The notes under the pieces were generated by a model. That model was not told the DNA's origin. It saw nothing but the letters and a program-made list of their open reading frames with translations, and did not search any database. Below are positions 1 through 8,457 of a DNA stretch of 53,686 nucleotides, in pieces. The stretch lies in the NCBI GenBank assembly GCA_031551525.1, contig JAVBNN010000021.1, positions 1 to 53,686 of the forward strand, given 5' to 3'. The DNA comes from JAVBNN01 sp031551525 (GTDB lineage: Bacteria; Bacillota; Negativicutes; Acidaminococcales; JAISLQ01). Both the position numbers and the translations under genes were made by a program. Positions within the stretch are counted from its first letter, which is position 1, and each line of letters starts with the position of its first letter.

Positions 1-662
1 ATATCATCGGTAATTTGAAAAGCCATGCCGAAATTTTCCGCATAACTCTCAAGAGCCGCCATTTGTTCGCCGCCGGCTCCGGCCAACCGCCCGCCCGCAC
101 ACAGTGCCGCTTTAAAGAGGGCGCCTGTTTTGGCTTTGTGCATTTCTTTTAGTTGCTGCACTGTGATGATGTTTTTGGTGGCTTCAAGGTCGATGGTCTG
201 TCCTCCAACCATACCCTCGGCACCAGCGCAGACTGCTATCTCACGAACGGTTTCCAAGAGGGCTTGAGGCTGCACGCCTCGTTGCCCCATCATCACTTCA
301 AAAGCTTTGGTCAAGAGGCCGTCTCCCGCCAGTATAGCTTTTGCTTCGCCAAAGACCTTGTGATTGGTCAGACGACCGCGTCGGTAATCGTCATCGTCCA
401 TCGCTGGCAGATCGTCATGGATGAGCGAATAGGTGTGTATCATTTCAAGGCCGCACGCCACATCCAGGCATTTTTCACCTTGCCCGCCTGCGGCGTCGGC
501 GGCCGCTATAACCAAGAGGGGACGCAGGCGTTTTCCTCCCGCCAAAAGACTGTACCGCATAGCTTCTTCAATATCCGATATACTTTTGTTGTGCGGCAAA
601 AGTTCATTGAGGCGCTCCTCTACCAACGCCAGATATTGTTTAAAGTATTTTTCGCTATCCAT
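1..662 (-). CDS. ispA: Geranyl/farnesyl diphosphate synthase, 3' end cut by window start
   Basis: Short-chain trans-prenyltransferase that condenses IPP with allylic diphosphates to make FPP for undecaprenol and quinone synthesis in the cytosol. The 220 visible residues start at ATG 662. An SD (GGAGGAG) lies inside the end of xseB, two nt after its stop. The GGKRLRP substrate-binding motif is near residues 42-48. The first aspartate-rich motif, HDDLPAMDDDDYRRG, is at about 82-96. The frame runs off the window at QITDDI, which is the beginning of the second DDxxD motif, so roughly 70-75 C-terminal residues are missing. The xseA-xseB-ispA order is the usual Firmicutes arrangement. Family and role are clear; chain length (C15 versus C20) is inferred. 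Confidence 0.95.
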   Translation of the reverse strand, partial: MDSEKYFKQYLALVEERLNELLPHNKSISDIEEAMRYSLLAGGKRLRPLLVIAAADAAGGQGEKCLDVACGLEMIHTYSLIHDDLPAMDDDDYRRGRLTNHKVFGEAKAILAGDGLLTKAFEVMMGQRGVQPQALLETVREIAVCAGAEGMVGGQTIDLEATKNIITVQQLKEMHKAKTGALFKAALCAGGRLAGAGGEQMAALESYAENFGMAFQITDD

Positions 663-663
663 T

Positions 664-912
664 TTACTCCTCCGCCGGGTAAAGCGGTTGTAAGGAAACC
701 TCTCCCCGTGAATCGATGATTATTTTTTCTACTTCTTGTTGGACCGCCAGCAGTTTTTTGTTGCAGGTGCCGGACAAATCCACTCCCTGGCGAAATAGTT
801 CTATAGCCTCGTCAAGTTTTAATTCACCATGTTCCAGTTTTTCCACTATTTCTTCGAGCCGTACGAGCGCTTCTTCAAAAGTCGGCCCATCTTCCACTTT
901 TTTTCTTGCCAA
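664..912 (-). CDS. xseB: Exodeoxyribonuclease VII small subunit
   Basis: The 82-residue small subunit of exonuclease VII, which partners XseA to degrade single-stranded DNA into oligonucleotides. The core FEEALVRLEEIVEKLEHGEL followed by LDEAIELFRQGVDL is the family signature, a short helical hairpin, and the length is normal. The start codon is TTG at 912, one nt after the xseA stop, with a GGGG SD about nine nt upstream. No in-frame ATG exists near it. It is translationally coupled between xseA and ispA. Confidence 0.95.
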   Translation of the reverse strand: MARKKVEDGPTFEEALVRLEEIVEKLEHGELKLDEAIELFRQGVDLSGTCNKKLLAVQQEVEKIIIDSRGEVSLQPLYPAEE

Positions 913-913
913 A

Positions 914-2122
914 TCATTTTCCCCCTCTATGCAGGTTTTCTATGCGCGAAGTTATTTCTCCGTTGACTAGCCTTGTATGTATAGCCTCCCCCACCAAAAG
1001 ACCACTACAATCTTTTAGTACGCGACCCTTTGTATCGGTAGTTGCGCTGTATCCCCGCCCCAATACGGCAAGCGGGCTTAATGCGTCCAATTTGCCAGCC
1101 AGTTGCCCAAAGCGTTCGCGCAGCGCCCTATTTGTTTCCTGCATAGCGCGCTCCAGGCGTTCATCCAGTCGGTCGAGGGTTTCCGCCTGCCTTGTGTATA
1201 AAATATCCGGGGTGCGAAATACCCTCACGTTCAGGCAATATTTTAAACGTATCGCAAGCTTTTCCACCCGCGAATAAAGCATGTGTTCCAGCCGTTTTCG
1301 CAAGGTTGCTACAGTAGCGCGGAGGGCCTCCCGGTCGGGAACGCAAAGTTCCGCCGCCTGAGATGGCGTAGCCGCCCGAAGATCAGCTGCAAAGTCCGTC
1401 AGGGTAAAATCCGTTTCGTGACCTACTGCCGAAACTATGGGTATAACGGAATGGGCCACTGCCCGCACTACTCTTTCATCGTTAAAGGACCACAGCTCTT
1501 CCAGAGAACCACCGCCCCGGCCAACGATCAAGACATCCGTCAACGCTAGTTTGTTCATCACCCCTATGGCCGCCGCTATTTCTTCCGGCGCCTCCTTGCC
1601 TTGTACGCGCACCGGCAGAAAATATATCTTCACCGCCGGGTTCCTTTTACGTGAAACGGTCAGCATGTCATGCAGCGCAGCGCCGGAGGAAGAAGTAATA
1701 ATACCTATGGACTTTGGAAAAAAAGGCAATTCGCGTTTTTTCTCCGGAGAAAAAAGCCCTTCCTCCTGGAGTTTGGCTTTTAGTTCCTCGTAAGCCAGCA
1801 TGAGGCTGCCGACACCAGCGGGGAACATATTGTCGACGTATAGTTGATAGATGCCGTCCCGTTCATATACTTCTATCCGCCCGCTGGTGAGAACAGAGAC
1901 GCCGTTTTCCGGCTTGAAACGCAAGAGGGCGGCTCGGCTACGAAACATCACAGCTTTGAGTGTGCTTTTTTCGTCTTTCAGAGTAAAATAACAATGACCT
2001 GAATCATAACGTCTGAAGTTGGATATTTCGCCTTGTATCTGTATCTTTTGCAGGGCTGGCTGTAGTAACAAAACATCTTTGACAAGACCGGTCGCTTCGC
2101 TTACGGTATGTACTTTACCCAA
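914..2122 (-). CDS. xseA: Exodeoxyribonuclease VII large subunit
   Basis: Catalytic large subunit of exonuclease VII (402 residues, typical of Firmicutes, shorter than the roughly 456 of E. coli). It has an N-terminal OB fold (about residues 1-100, containing GEISNFRRYDSGHCYFTLKD), then the catalytic domain with SSSGAALHDML and VGRGGGSLEELWSFNDERV, then a long coiled-coil region. The start is TTG at 2122, overlapping the end of the upstream TsaD-like gene, with a strong GGAGGG SD six to seven nt upstream. It is part of the nusB-tsaD2-xseA-xseB-ispA run. Confidence 0.95.
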   Translation of the reverse strand: MGKVHTVSEATGLVKDVLLLQPALQKIQIQGEISNFRRYDSGHCYFTLKDEKSTLKAVMFRSRAALLRFKPENGVSVLTSGRIEVYERDGIYQLYVDNMFPAGVGSLMLAYEELKAKLQEEGLFSPEKKRELPFFPKSIGIITSSSGAALHDMLTVSRKRNPAVKIYFLPVRVQGKEAPEEIAAAIGVMNKLALTDVLIVGRGGGSLEELWSFNDERVVRAVAHSVIPIVSAVGHETDFTLTDFAADLRAATPSQAAELCVPDREALRATVATLRKRLEHMLYSRVEKLAIRLKYCLNVRVFRTPDILYTRQAETLDRLDERLERAMQETNRALRERFGQLAGKLDALSPLAVLGRGYSATTDTKGRVLKDCSGLLVGEAIHTRLVNGEITSRIENLHRGGK

Positions 2123-3077
2123 TGCTGTCCCTCCATTCCCGCAAGGCTATGCTGGCGCAGCCCACTGCGTTATCTCCGCAAAAGGCCGCTTCCGGGAAAA
2201 AAGTTTTGTTGCCGGCTCTGCCAAGTTTTTCTTCCAGAACAGTACGAATATATTTATTGGCAAGCACTCCGCCAACCAAGAGTATATCCCGGCAACCAGT
2301 TTCTTCTGCCGCGTTCAAGAGCAGTTTGGCTATGCTGTCGGCGATCGCTTTTTGTACGCCGGAGGCCAATTCCGCTGTGTTTGTTCCTTTATCAAGCAAG
2401 CGCAATGCCGCTGTGAGCGGCCCGGAAAAGCTCAGGGCAAGCCCTTTGACGGCTACCGGAATATCTGCGTTTTTCACAGCCTGCGCAGCCAGTCTTTCCA
2501 AATGAGGGCCAGCTGGAAAAGATAGACCCAAAACTACTCCTATCCGGTCGATGAACTGTCCGGCATTAAGGTCTTTGGAGCCGCCCAGTTCTGTTATGAG
2601 TAGACGTCCACCGTTTTTTTCCGCCAGCAAAAGATCAGTCGTACCACCCGAGGCGTGTAAAACAATAAAACGACCGGTACATGGTTCGCTTTTCATCGCC
2701 CACAGCCCGGCCTCGATATGATTTTCCTGATGGCTGGCCGGGCAAAGTTTTGCGCCGGTCGCCGCCGCTAAACTGCGCGCCGTCCCGAGACCGGTAATAA
2801 AAGCCGGCATATAGGAGTCTTCGCGCGTCCTGGGCTGCGCCGACACTCCGATTGCCGCTAGTCGGCCAGTCTTAACGATAGCAGTCTTTTCCAGTAAAAC
2901 CGGCAGGTTCTTCGTGTGTTGAAAAACCATCTCCGATTGTCTTAAACCGCGTCCTCCGGTGCCTACTGTAAGCAGCCGACGTTCGTCGGCCAAGAGGTTC
3001 CCTTTTACATCAAGCAATGCTACCGAAGTAGTATAGCAACTGGTATCGATACCTAAAAAAACTTCCTGCATAGTCAT
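2115..3077 (-). CDS. TsaD/Kae1-family paralogue (M22-like protein), not the canonical TsaD
   Basis: An ASKHA-fold protein of 320 residues related to TsaD, which makes tRNA t6A. The sequence shows GIDTSC near residue 9, the metal-type histidines in HQENH (H116, H120), a phosphate loop HASGGTTD (141-148), an adenosine-site LLVGGVLANKY (267-276) and a late CGDNAVG (D302). All three metal ligands known from TsaD are therefore present. The N-terminus reads SCYTTSVALL instead of the SCDETAVA typical of true TsaD. The gene lies between nusB and xseA, away from any tsaB or tsaE. I therefore infer a paralogue of unknown reaction, as is often annotated as peptidase M22 in Clostridia. It overlaps the nusB stop (ATGA), so it is translationally coupled. 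Confidence 0.8.
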   Translation of the reverse strand: MTMQEVFLGIDTSCYTTSVALLDVKGNLLADERRLLTVGTGGRGLRQSEMVFQHTKNLPVLLEKTAIVKTGRLAAIGVSAQPRTREDSYMPAFITGLGTARSLAAATGAKLCPASHQENHIEAGLWAMKSEPCTGRFIVLHASGGTTDLLLAEKNGGRLLITELGGSKDLNAGQFIDRIGVVLGLSFPAGPHLERLAAQAVKNADIPVAVKGLALSFSGPLTAALRLLDKGTNTAELASGVQKAIADSIAKLLLNAAEETGCRDILLVGGVLANKYIRTVLEEKLGRAGNKTFFPEAAFCGDNAVGCASIALREWRDSIG

Positions 3078-3487
3078 TCCTTCATTGTTTTCGCCATCTT
3101 GCCAAGTATGCCGTTGATAAAGCGCGGCGACTCATCGCTGCCGTATACTTTGGCTATTTCCAGCGCTTCGTTTATGGCAACGCCAGGGTTTATCTTTTCC
3201 AGCGAAAAACACATTTCATATATGGCGATACGCAAAATATCGCGATCTACCAAGGCCAGCCGGTCTACTGTCCAATCTTTGGCGTACCGGTCGACCATGC
3301 AGTCGATTTCATCAAGGTTTTCCAATGTACCCGGTATTATGGCCTTAGCGTATTCGAGGCTGGCGGGTATTATTATGTTTTCCCGTTCTCCCTCGGCCAC
3401 TGCCAGGGCATCCGGCCAGTCGGTTTGTGAAAAGTCCAGTTGGAAAAGCGTCTGCAACGCCAACTCCCTGGCCAGTCTACGGCTCAT
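3074..3487 (-). CDS. nusB: Transcription antitermination factor NusB
   Basis: An RNA-binding partner of NusE (S10) that binds boxA and supports rRNA antitermination. The 137 residues begin MSRRLARELALQTLFQLDFS, the family N-terminus, and end with the conserved GVAINEALEIAKVYGSDESPRFINGILGK block, so the gene is complete. ATG start at 3487. It follows the Asp23/AmaP/DUF2273 genes, as asp23-type yqhY and nusB are neighbours in Bacillus, and overlaps the TsaD-like gene at an ATGA junction. Confidence 0.97.
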   Translation of the reverse strand: MSRRLARELALQTLFQLDFSQTDWPDALAVAEGERENIIIPASLEYAKAIIPGTLENLDEIDCMVDRYAKDWTVDRLALVDRDILRIAIYEMCFSLEKINPGVAINEALEIAKVYGSDESPRFINGILGKMAKTMKE

Positions 3488-3505
3488 AAAACTCCTCTTT
3501 CTCTA

Positions 3506-3730
3506 CTATTTATGGTACCCGCGCGGCAATATGCGATCTAAAAGTTCCATTATATCTTCTTTGTCATCAACTTTTTGCCCCAATATATAGCCGCCTGTCA
3601 TCAGTATGAGCAAAAATATGGTGCGAAAAAAACCCATAGTCAAAAACATCGCGCCCAGTATCAAGCCCAGCAGTACACCCAGCATGCGACCGCGATGGGT
3701 CTGCCACAAACCGGCGAAAAACTCTTTCAA
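3506..3730 (-). CDS. DUF2273 small membrane protein
   Basis: A 74-residue protein with a hydrophobic stretch (GVLLGLILGAMFLTMGFF, then TIFLLILMTGGYILG) forming one or two membrane helices, and an acidic tail with KVDDKEDIMELLDRILP. This matches the DUF2273 family that accompanies AmaP and Asp23 in envelope-stress operons. Its biochemical role is unknown. TTG start at 3730 with a GGGAGG SD eight nt upstream, 15 nt after the amaP stop. It probably helps anchor or regulate Asp23-family proteins at the membrane (inference from context). Confidence 0.85.
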   Translation of the reverse strand: MKEFFAGLWQTHRGRMLGVLLGLILGAMFLTMGFFRTIFLLILMTGGYILGQKVDDKEDIMELLDRILPRGYHK

Positions 3731-3745
3731 TATCTCCGCCTCCCG

Positions 3746-4282
3746 TCAATAGCGCTGTTTATTACTTGCTTCATAGGCAATAGTGTTGAAAAGCGTTTCC
3801 ACTTCAGAAACTTCCCGGCCTACCGTTTCCTTCACGCCGGCTTTTACTTTATCCCGCAAAAGAACGCTGATTTCCGGTATATTAGCTTCAGGCAACACGC
3901 CGGCCACCATTTTAACTTTGAGAAAATCCCCACTGGTACTTATCCTTGCCTTGACAGTGTGCACTCCACGCACCTGGGCCGCGGTCTTTTCTACAAATTT
4001 GTCCACGGCAGACATGCTGACCCTTACTACGCCGCCATCGCCGATGTGTACCGTTATGTCCTTGGGGCCGCCTCGCGTTATACCAGCGATCAAAAGCCTA
4101 ATGCTGACCAAAAACATCACTACTCCGCCAACAGCAAATTCCCAGCTGCCCGGTATCGTGTTGAGATGTTCGTGCAATACTTCCACCGGAAATACCCTGG
4201 CTACAAAGCATACTATTAAGGCAGAGACCACTGCCATCATGATCGTGTAAAGAGCAAGAATGATACGGTCAGCAATACTCAT
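3746..4282 (-). CDS. amaP: Alkaline shock response membrane anchor protein AmaP
   Basis: A 178-residue membrane protein. Two N-terminal membrane segments (about residues 6-30 and 47-67, including FAVGGVVMFLVSIRLLIAG) are followed by a soluble domain resembling Asp23 itself (VRVSMSAVDKFVEKTAAQVRGV). In staphylococci AmaP tethers Asp23 to the membrane. I chose ATG 4282 (MSIADRIILA), six nt behind a GAGGTG SD, rather than the GTG three codons upstream. It lies between the Asp23 gene and DUF2273, the standard trio. Confidence 0.88.
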   Translation of the reverse strand: MSIADRIILALYTIMMAVVSALIVCFVARVFPVEVLHEHLNTIPGSWEFAVGGVVMFLVSIRLLIAGITRGGPKDITVHIGDGGVVRVSMSAVDKFVEKTAAQVRGVHTVKARISTSGDFLKVKMVAGVLPEANIPEISVLLRDKVKAGVKETVGREVSEVETLFNTIAYEASNKQRY

Positions 4283-4339
4283 GGACGTCACCTCTTTTGA
4301 TGTTCCGGCGGTTGACCGCCAAATGCGTATTTTCAGCGT

Positions 4340-4738
4340 TTATTCCAGTTTCATCTTATCTGTGCTTGTTATGCCTTGTACATGGACGTTTACTTCAACA
4401 ACCTCCATGCCGGCCATATTTTCGATAGCTTCCTTGACTTTTTCCTGAATACTTATAGCCACATCCGGTATGGATACTCCATATTCCAGTATGACATAAA
4501 GATCCACGGCTATTTGTTTTTCCCCACCGCGCACTCTTACACCCTTGGAAAAATTTTTCTTCCCAAGAAGTTCCGCTATGCCGCCTACCAATCCACCGCT
4601 CATGCCGGCCACGCCAGACACTTCGGTGGCTGCCAGGCCCGCTATGATGCTGACCACTTCATCGGCTATGCGTATAGAGCCGACATCTTCTTCCGTTTCT
4701 TCCTGCGGAGCGATGTCGAGGTCTTTGTTCTCTTCCAT
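4340..4738 (-). CDS. Asp23/Gls24 family envelope stress response protein
   Basis: A 132-residue Asp23 (DUF322) protein. An acidic N-terminal tail leads into IRIADEVVSIIAGLAATEVSGVAGM, then VRGGEKQIAVDLYVILEYGVSIPDVAISIQ-type strands and a final EVNVHVQGI. The family forms filaments or clusters under the membrane through AmaP. ATG 4738 is preceded by GGAGGAGGAGC. It is the first gene of the asp23-amaP-DUF2273-nusB group, downstream of a perfect TATAAT box at 4792-4797, so a promoter probably starts here. The orthologue next to nusB in Bacillus is YqhY. Confidence 0.92.
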   Translation of the reverse strand: MEENKDLDIAPQEETEEDVGSIRIADEVVSIIAGLAATEVSGVAGMSGGLVGGIAELLGKKNFSKGVRVRGGEKQIAVDLYVILEYGVSIPDVAISIQEKVKEAIENMAGMEVVEVNVHVQGITSTDKMKLE

Positions 4739-4791
4739 ACTGCTCCTCCTCCTGACCGTCCAGCATTTATCGACCGGCCATGTTTTAAAAT

Positions 4792-4797
4792 ATTATA
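4792..4797 (-). promoter_or_regulatory. Consensus -10 box upstream of the asp23-amaP-nusB operon
   Basis: The minus strand reads TATAAT about 54 nt upstream of the Asp23 start. No good -35 lies at 17 nt; the nearest is TTTTCA at a 15-nt spacing. The box follows the efp terminator region in a gap of about 140 nt, so initiation here is plausible. Confidence 0.5.
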
Positions 4798-4841
4798 ACA
4801 CACAATGCATATTGAAAACCATTTTTCCATGGTTATAAGGC

Positions 4842-4868
4842 GAAAAACCCCAGACAGGCGTCTGGAGT
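4842..4868 (-). terminator. Rho-independent terminator after efp
   Basis: Just past the efp stop the minus strand forms CTCCAGAC-GCCT-GTCTGGGG followed by TTTTTC. This is a GC-rich stem with a tetraloop and a T run, the usual intrinsic terminator. It separates efp from the asp23 operon. Confidence 0.8.
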
Positions 4869-4877
4869 TCCCTTTGA

Positions 4878-5435
4878 TCAGGCACGTTCTACATAATCAC
4901 CCGTACGTGTATCTATCCTCAATACGTCGCCCGCGTTTATAAAGAGCGGTACTTTTACTACATAGCCCGTCTCCATGGTGGCAGGCTTGGTACCACCGGT
5001 AGCTGTATCTCCGCGGATGCCGGGGTCTGTCTCCGCAACAGCCAGTTCAACCACATTAGGCAGGTCTATGCCGAGCACTTTGCCCTGATAGAACATTATA
5101 CTCACTTTCATGTTTTCCTTGAGAAAATTTATCGCACTGCCAATGACATCTTTTGTAAGCTCGCTCTGTTCATAGTTTTCCGTGTTCATAAAAATATAGT
5201 TGCCGTCGCCTTCGTAAAGGTATTCCATATCATGGCGCTCTATGTGCGCTTTAGGAAATTTTTCCCCGGCGTTAAAGGTTTTTTCCACTACCGAGCCGGT
5301 GCAGAGGTTACGCAGTTTCGCCCGGACAAACGCCGCGCCTTTACCAGGTTTTACGTGTTGGAAATCCACCACTTGCCAGGCATCGCCATCAATAGTAACG
5401 GTAGAGCCCGTCCTAAAATCGTTGGTTGAAAGCAT
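4878..5435 (-). CDS. efp: Translation elongation factor P
   Basis: EF-P (185 residues, full length) rescues ribosomes stalled at proline runs by binding between the P and E sites. Three beta-barrel domains are recognisable: KOW-like N-terminus (MLSTNDFRTG to about 65), the EFP OB domain (EYLYEGDGNYIFMNTENYEQ), and a C-terminal domain ending TRTGDYVERA. The loop KPGKGAAFVR places a lysine at position 32, the residue modified in many bacteria. No epmA/B-like gene is seen here. ATG start at 5435, downstream of pepP, with a terminator after it. Confidence 0.97.
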   Translation of the reverse strand: MLSTNDFRTGSTVTIDGDAWQVVDFQHVKPGKGAAFVRAKLRNLCTGSVVEKTFNAGEKFPKAHIERHDMEYLYEGDGNYIFMNTENYEQSELTKDVIGSAINFLKENMKVSIMFYQGKVLGIDLPNVVELAVAETDPGIRGDTATGGTKPATMETGYVVKVPLFINAGDVLRIDTRTGDYVERA

Positions 5436-5461
5436 AAAAAACTCCTCCTGATTTTTGTAGT

Positions 5462-6523
5462 TTAATTAGACAATTCAAGCAGTTCTTTGGGGGTTGCGGT
5501 CAGTATTTCTAGACCGCTTTCCGTCAGAACCACGACATCTTCTATCCTTACGCCTCCCCAGCCGGGAACGTATATACCCGGCTCCACCGTGAGCACCATC
5601 CCGGGTTTCAGCACGGTCTCGCAGCCGGGCGAGAGGCGCGGTTCTTCATGTATGGCCAGTCCCAGGCTGTGTCCAGTACCATGGCCGAACAGTTTTCCGT
5701 AGCCCGCAGAGTTTATCACATCGCGCGCCAAGGCGTCTCCCTCGATACCCGTCATGCCAGGCTTTAAAGAAGACAGCGCCGCTTTTTGCGCGGCAAGGAC
5801 TATGCCATATATTTCCTTTTGCCTGGCGTTCGCCTTGCCCATAACCAGTGTCCTGGTGATGTCGGAGCAATATCCGCCATATATGGCACCAAAGTCGAAG
5901 GTAACAAAGTCGCCATCCGTCAGAAGTTTTTCTGTCGGCTGACCGTGCGGCAGCGAGGAACGCTCACCCGACGCCACGATGGTACTGAAAGATGTACCAG
6001 AAGCGCCTTCTTTTCTCAGATAAAATTCCAGTAAAGCTGCCGCTTCTATCTCGGCCATGCCGGTCTTAAGTTCCGGCAACAAACGGGCAAAGGCCCGGTC
6101 GGCGACCGCTACGGCTTTTTTAATAAGTAAAAGTTCTTCGTTTTCTTTGATGGCCCGCAGCGTATCGAGATTGACCGACGTCCATACTTTGCCGCCAAGA
6201 GCCTTTTTCATGCGTTCAAATGTTTCCACTGTTACGTGGGCGTATTCATAACCTATTTTACTGCAGGCGGTCAACAACCCAGCTATTTGTTCGTATATTT
6301 TGCTACTGCACTCCAGCACTTCACAACCGGCGGTTTCTGCCGACGCTTGCTGCATATAGCGAAAATCTGTCAGCAAAAAACATTTATCCGGCAGTACCAA
6401 GACAATACCGGCCGATCCGGTGAAACCGCTGATATAGCGCCGACTGCGTGAGCTCTGCACAATAATGCAGTCGAGTTCCCGGCTTTTCAGCAAAGCCCTG
6501 ACTTTATCTATGCGGCTAGACAT
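5462..6523 (-). CDS. Xaa-Pro aminopeptidase family metallopeptidase (M24B)
   Basis: Cytosolic dimetal aminopeptidase that removes the first residue in front of proline (353 residues). A creatinase-like N-terminal domain (1-125) precedes the pita-bread catalytic domain. The metal ligands D210 (FDFG), D221 (SDITRT), H285 (GHGTGH), E314 (VEPGIY) and E328 (RIEDVV) are all visible. ATG 6523 overlaps the aroQ stop by eight nt. The aroQ-pepP-efp order is the common Firmicutes cluster, and the enzyme may recycle proline peptides (inference). Confidence 0.93.
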   Translation of the reverse strand: MSSRIDKVRALLKSRELDCIIVQSSRSRRYISGFTGSAGIVLVLPDKCFLLTDFRYMQQASAETAGCEVLECSSKIYEQIAGLLTACSKIGYEYAHVTVETFERMKKALGGKVWTSVNLDTLRAIKENEELLLIKKAVAVADRAFARLLPELKTGMAEIEAAALLEFYLRKEGASGTSFSTIVASGERSSLPHGQPTEKLLTDGDFVTFDFGAIYGGYCSDITRTLVMGKANARQKEIYGIVLAAQKAALSSLKPGMTGIEGDALARDVINSAGYGKLFGHGTGHSLGLAIHEEPRLSPGCETVLKPGMVLTVEPGIYVPGWGGVRIEDVVVLTESGLEILTATPKELLELSN

Positions 6524-6962
6524 TGTTCCACGCCATTTCTTTTACCGCAACAAGGGCCAAAAGATAGCTCTGCGCACCGAAGCCGGAAATACGGCCGACC
6601 ACTACATCGGCTATGACCGAATGTTTACGAAAATCTTCGCGTGCGTCGATGTTCGACAGATGCACTTCTATGGCCGGTATGCCGACAGCTTTTAAGGCGT
6701 CGCGCACCGCCACACTGTAATGGGTAAAAGCAGCTGCGTTTATGATGATATAGTGAAAGTTGCCCAAGGCAGACTGTATCTTGTCTACCAACACACCCTC
6801 ATGGTTGGTTTGAAAGCATTCCAACTCAAAATCAAATTCAGTCGCTTTTTCCACCAAAAGCTCGTTTATTTCGGAAAGTGTCTGCTTTCCGTATATCTCC
6901 GGTTCACGTTTACCCAGCATATTCAGGTTTGGACCATGCAAAATCAGTACTTTTTTTTTCAT
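6516..6962 (-). CDS. aroQ: Type II 3-dehydroquinate dehydratase
   Basis: Third step of the shikimate pathway, dehydrating 3-dehydroquinate through an enolate. The 148 residues contain HGPNLNMLGKREPEIYG with catalytic Y24 and R19, NHEGVLVDKI, INAAAFTHYS (N75), EVHLSNIDARE (H101) and GRISGFGAQSY, so the active site is complete. ATG 6962. A perfect TATAAT box lies about 25 nt upstream, but without a clear -35. It overlaps pepP by eight nt. Confidence 0.96.
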   Translation of the reverse strand: MKKKVLILHGPNLNMLGKREPEIYGKQTLSEINELLVEKATEFDFELECFQTNHEGVLVDKIQSALGNFHYIIINAAAFTHYSVAVRDALKAVGIPAIEVHLSNIDAREDFRKHSVIADVVVGRISGFGAQSYLLALVAVKEMAWNNV

Positions 6963-7000
6963 AACGCCGACCTCGCAAAAAAGTTTACTGTATTATAATA

Positions 7001-7219
7001 TCATAATTGGTCGTGATCTGCCAATATTTCTACCGGAAAGCCGATCGTATCCACTATTTTTCTGACATCAGACAAAAAGTCCGGGGTACTCCTGATAAGT
7101 AAAAGTCCTTCCCGCCGGTCTAGCGTACTTACCACGCCGAGGTGTTCGTAGCCTTCCATGATCCAGTTAAGAAGTGCTATATCATGGGGCTGTATTTTTA
7201 TTTTTATGCAGTCATGCAT
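7001..7219 (-). CDS. DUF4911 domain protein
   Basis: A 72-residue protein resembling the DUF4911 family: IKIQPHDIALLNWIMEGYEHLGVVSTLDRREGLLLIRSTPD followed by a short alpha/beta tail. The fold looks like a small ferredoxin-like or ACT-like domain (inference). Function unknown. ATG 7219 overlaps the stop of the U32 peptidase-family gene by eight nt, so the two are translationally coupled, and a link to the RNA-modifying U32 protein is possible. Confidence 0.7.
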   Translation of the reverse strand: MHDCIKIKIQPHDIALLNWIMEGYEHLGVVSTLDRREGLLLIRSTPDFLSDVRKIVDTIGFPVEILADHDQL

Positions 7220-8432
7220 CTTCTACCCTCCGGCGCAAAAGCGCCCCGACAGTCACTGCGCTACTGCACGGCACACGGAAAAGTTGTTGCGGATGAGGCG
7301 CGGCTACTATGGAGAAGCCTTCCATATCCTGCATATCTGCCATTTTCAGTGTGGATATCTTGCCGGAAGGTTCCAGCACTTCCAGTACTTCGCCTTCTTT
7401 AATATTGTTTCGCTGCTCTATCGTTAAAAAACCGTTTTCGCAGTTCACAGCCAACCCAACAAAGTCATGTGTTTGACGGTATGATGAACTGGTATACACC
7501 TGCCCTCCGGCATCCGGCCGGCTGGCAATAAAGCCCTCCGTATAAGGCCTGTGCGATATTTTCGCCAGTTCTTTAAGCCAGTGTTCCTTGACCTCAAATT
7601 TTTCCGGGGCGGTTGCCAAAAGATCAAGAGCCTCCCGGTATACATTGACGACCGTTGCTACATAATGCACACTTTTCATGCGCCCTTCTATCTTGAAGCT
7701 ATTGACGCCCGCCCGGCATAGAGCTGGCAAATGCTGGAGCAAGCACAAGTCGCGCGAATTGAATACATACGTACCGTATTCGTCTTCAAATACCGGGAAA
7801 TATTCGCCAGGCCGCTGCTCTTCCAGCAAGCTGTAGCGCCAGCGGCAAGCTTGGGCGCATTCACCCTGGTTGGCGTCGCGGCCGGTCATATAACTGCTCA
7901 ATAGACAGCGCCCAGAGTAGGATATGCACATGGCTCCGTGTATGAACACTTCGATATCAAAGGAAGTTTTTTTTCTTATTTCGCCTATTTCGGGCAGAGA
8001 GAGTTCGCGAGCCAATACAACGCGCTCCGCGCCTAGTTCCTGCCAAAAGAGCGCTCCCGCCCAGTTTACCGTATTGGCTTGAGTACTGACGTGCAACGGC
8101 AACCCCTTGACACGTTCTTTTGCCAGGCGGAAAACGCCCGGGTCAGCCACGATCAGCGCGTCCACCCCAGCATCCTGCAAAAAGTCGAGATAGGCGGGTA
8201 GCTTGGCAAATTCTTCATTGTGCGGCATGATATTGACCGTCACATATATCTTTTTCCCCAAAGAATGGGCATAGATCGCCGCCTCAGCTATCTCTGCCTC
8301 ACTGAAATTGCCGCTTTGCGCGCGCATGCCGAAAAATTTGCCGCCCAGATAGACTGCGTCGGCGCCGTAGAGAAAAGCCATTTTCATTTTTTCCATATTG
8401 CCAGCCGGAGCTAGCAGTTCAGGTATTTTCAT
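7212..8432 (-). CDS. Peptidase U32 family protein, probable tRNA/rRNA hydroxylation factor (TrhP-like)
   Basis: A 406-residue U32 protein. These proteins are named peptidases, but members such as TrhP (YrrO in Bacillus) and RlhA are needed for tRNA U34 or 23S rRNA hydroxylation. It begins PELLAPAGNMEKMKMAFLYG and has a four-cysteine cluster across GAMCISYSGRCLLSS and NQGECAQACRW, likely an Fe-S site. The collagenase-like region (about 70-300) is intact. ATG 8432 is chosen five nt after AAGG rather than the upstream GTG. The mltG-U32 order matches yrrL-yrrO of Bacillus, supporting the TrhP assignment. Confidence 0.88.
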   Translation of the reverse strand: MKIPELLAPAGNMEKMKMAFLYGADAVYLGGKFFGMRAQSGNFSEAEIAEAAIYAHSLGKKIYVTVNIMPHNEEFAKLPAYLDFLQDAGVDALIVADPGVFRLAKERVKGLPLHVSTQANTVNWAGALFWQELGAERVVLARELSLPEIGEIRKKTSFDIEVFIHGAMCISYSGRCLLSSYMTGRDANQGECAQACRWRYSLLEEQRPGEYFPVFEDEYGTYVFNSRDLCLLQHLPALCRAGVNSFKIEGRMKSVHYVATVVNVYREALDLLATAPEKFEVKEHWLKELAKISHRPYTEGFIASRPDAGGQVYTSSSYRQTHDFVGLAVNCENGFLTIEQRNNIKEGEVLEVLEPSGKISTLKMADMQDMEGFSIVAAPHPQQLFRVPCSSAVTVGALLRRRVEDA

Positions 8433-8457
8433 ATCCACCTTGCATCCTGATGAAAAA

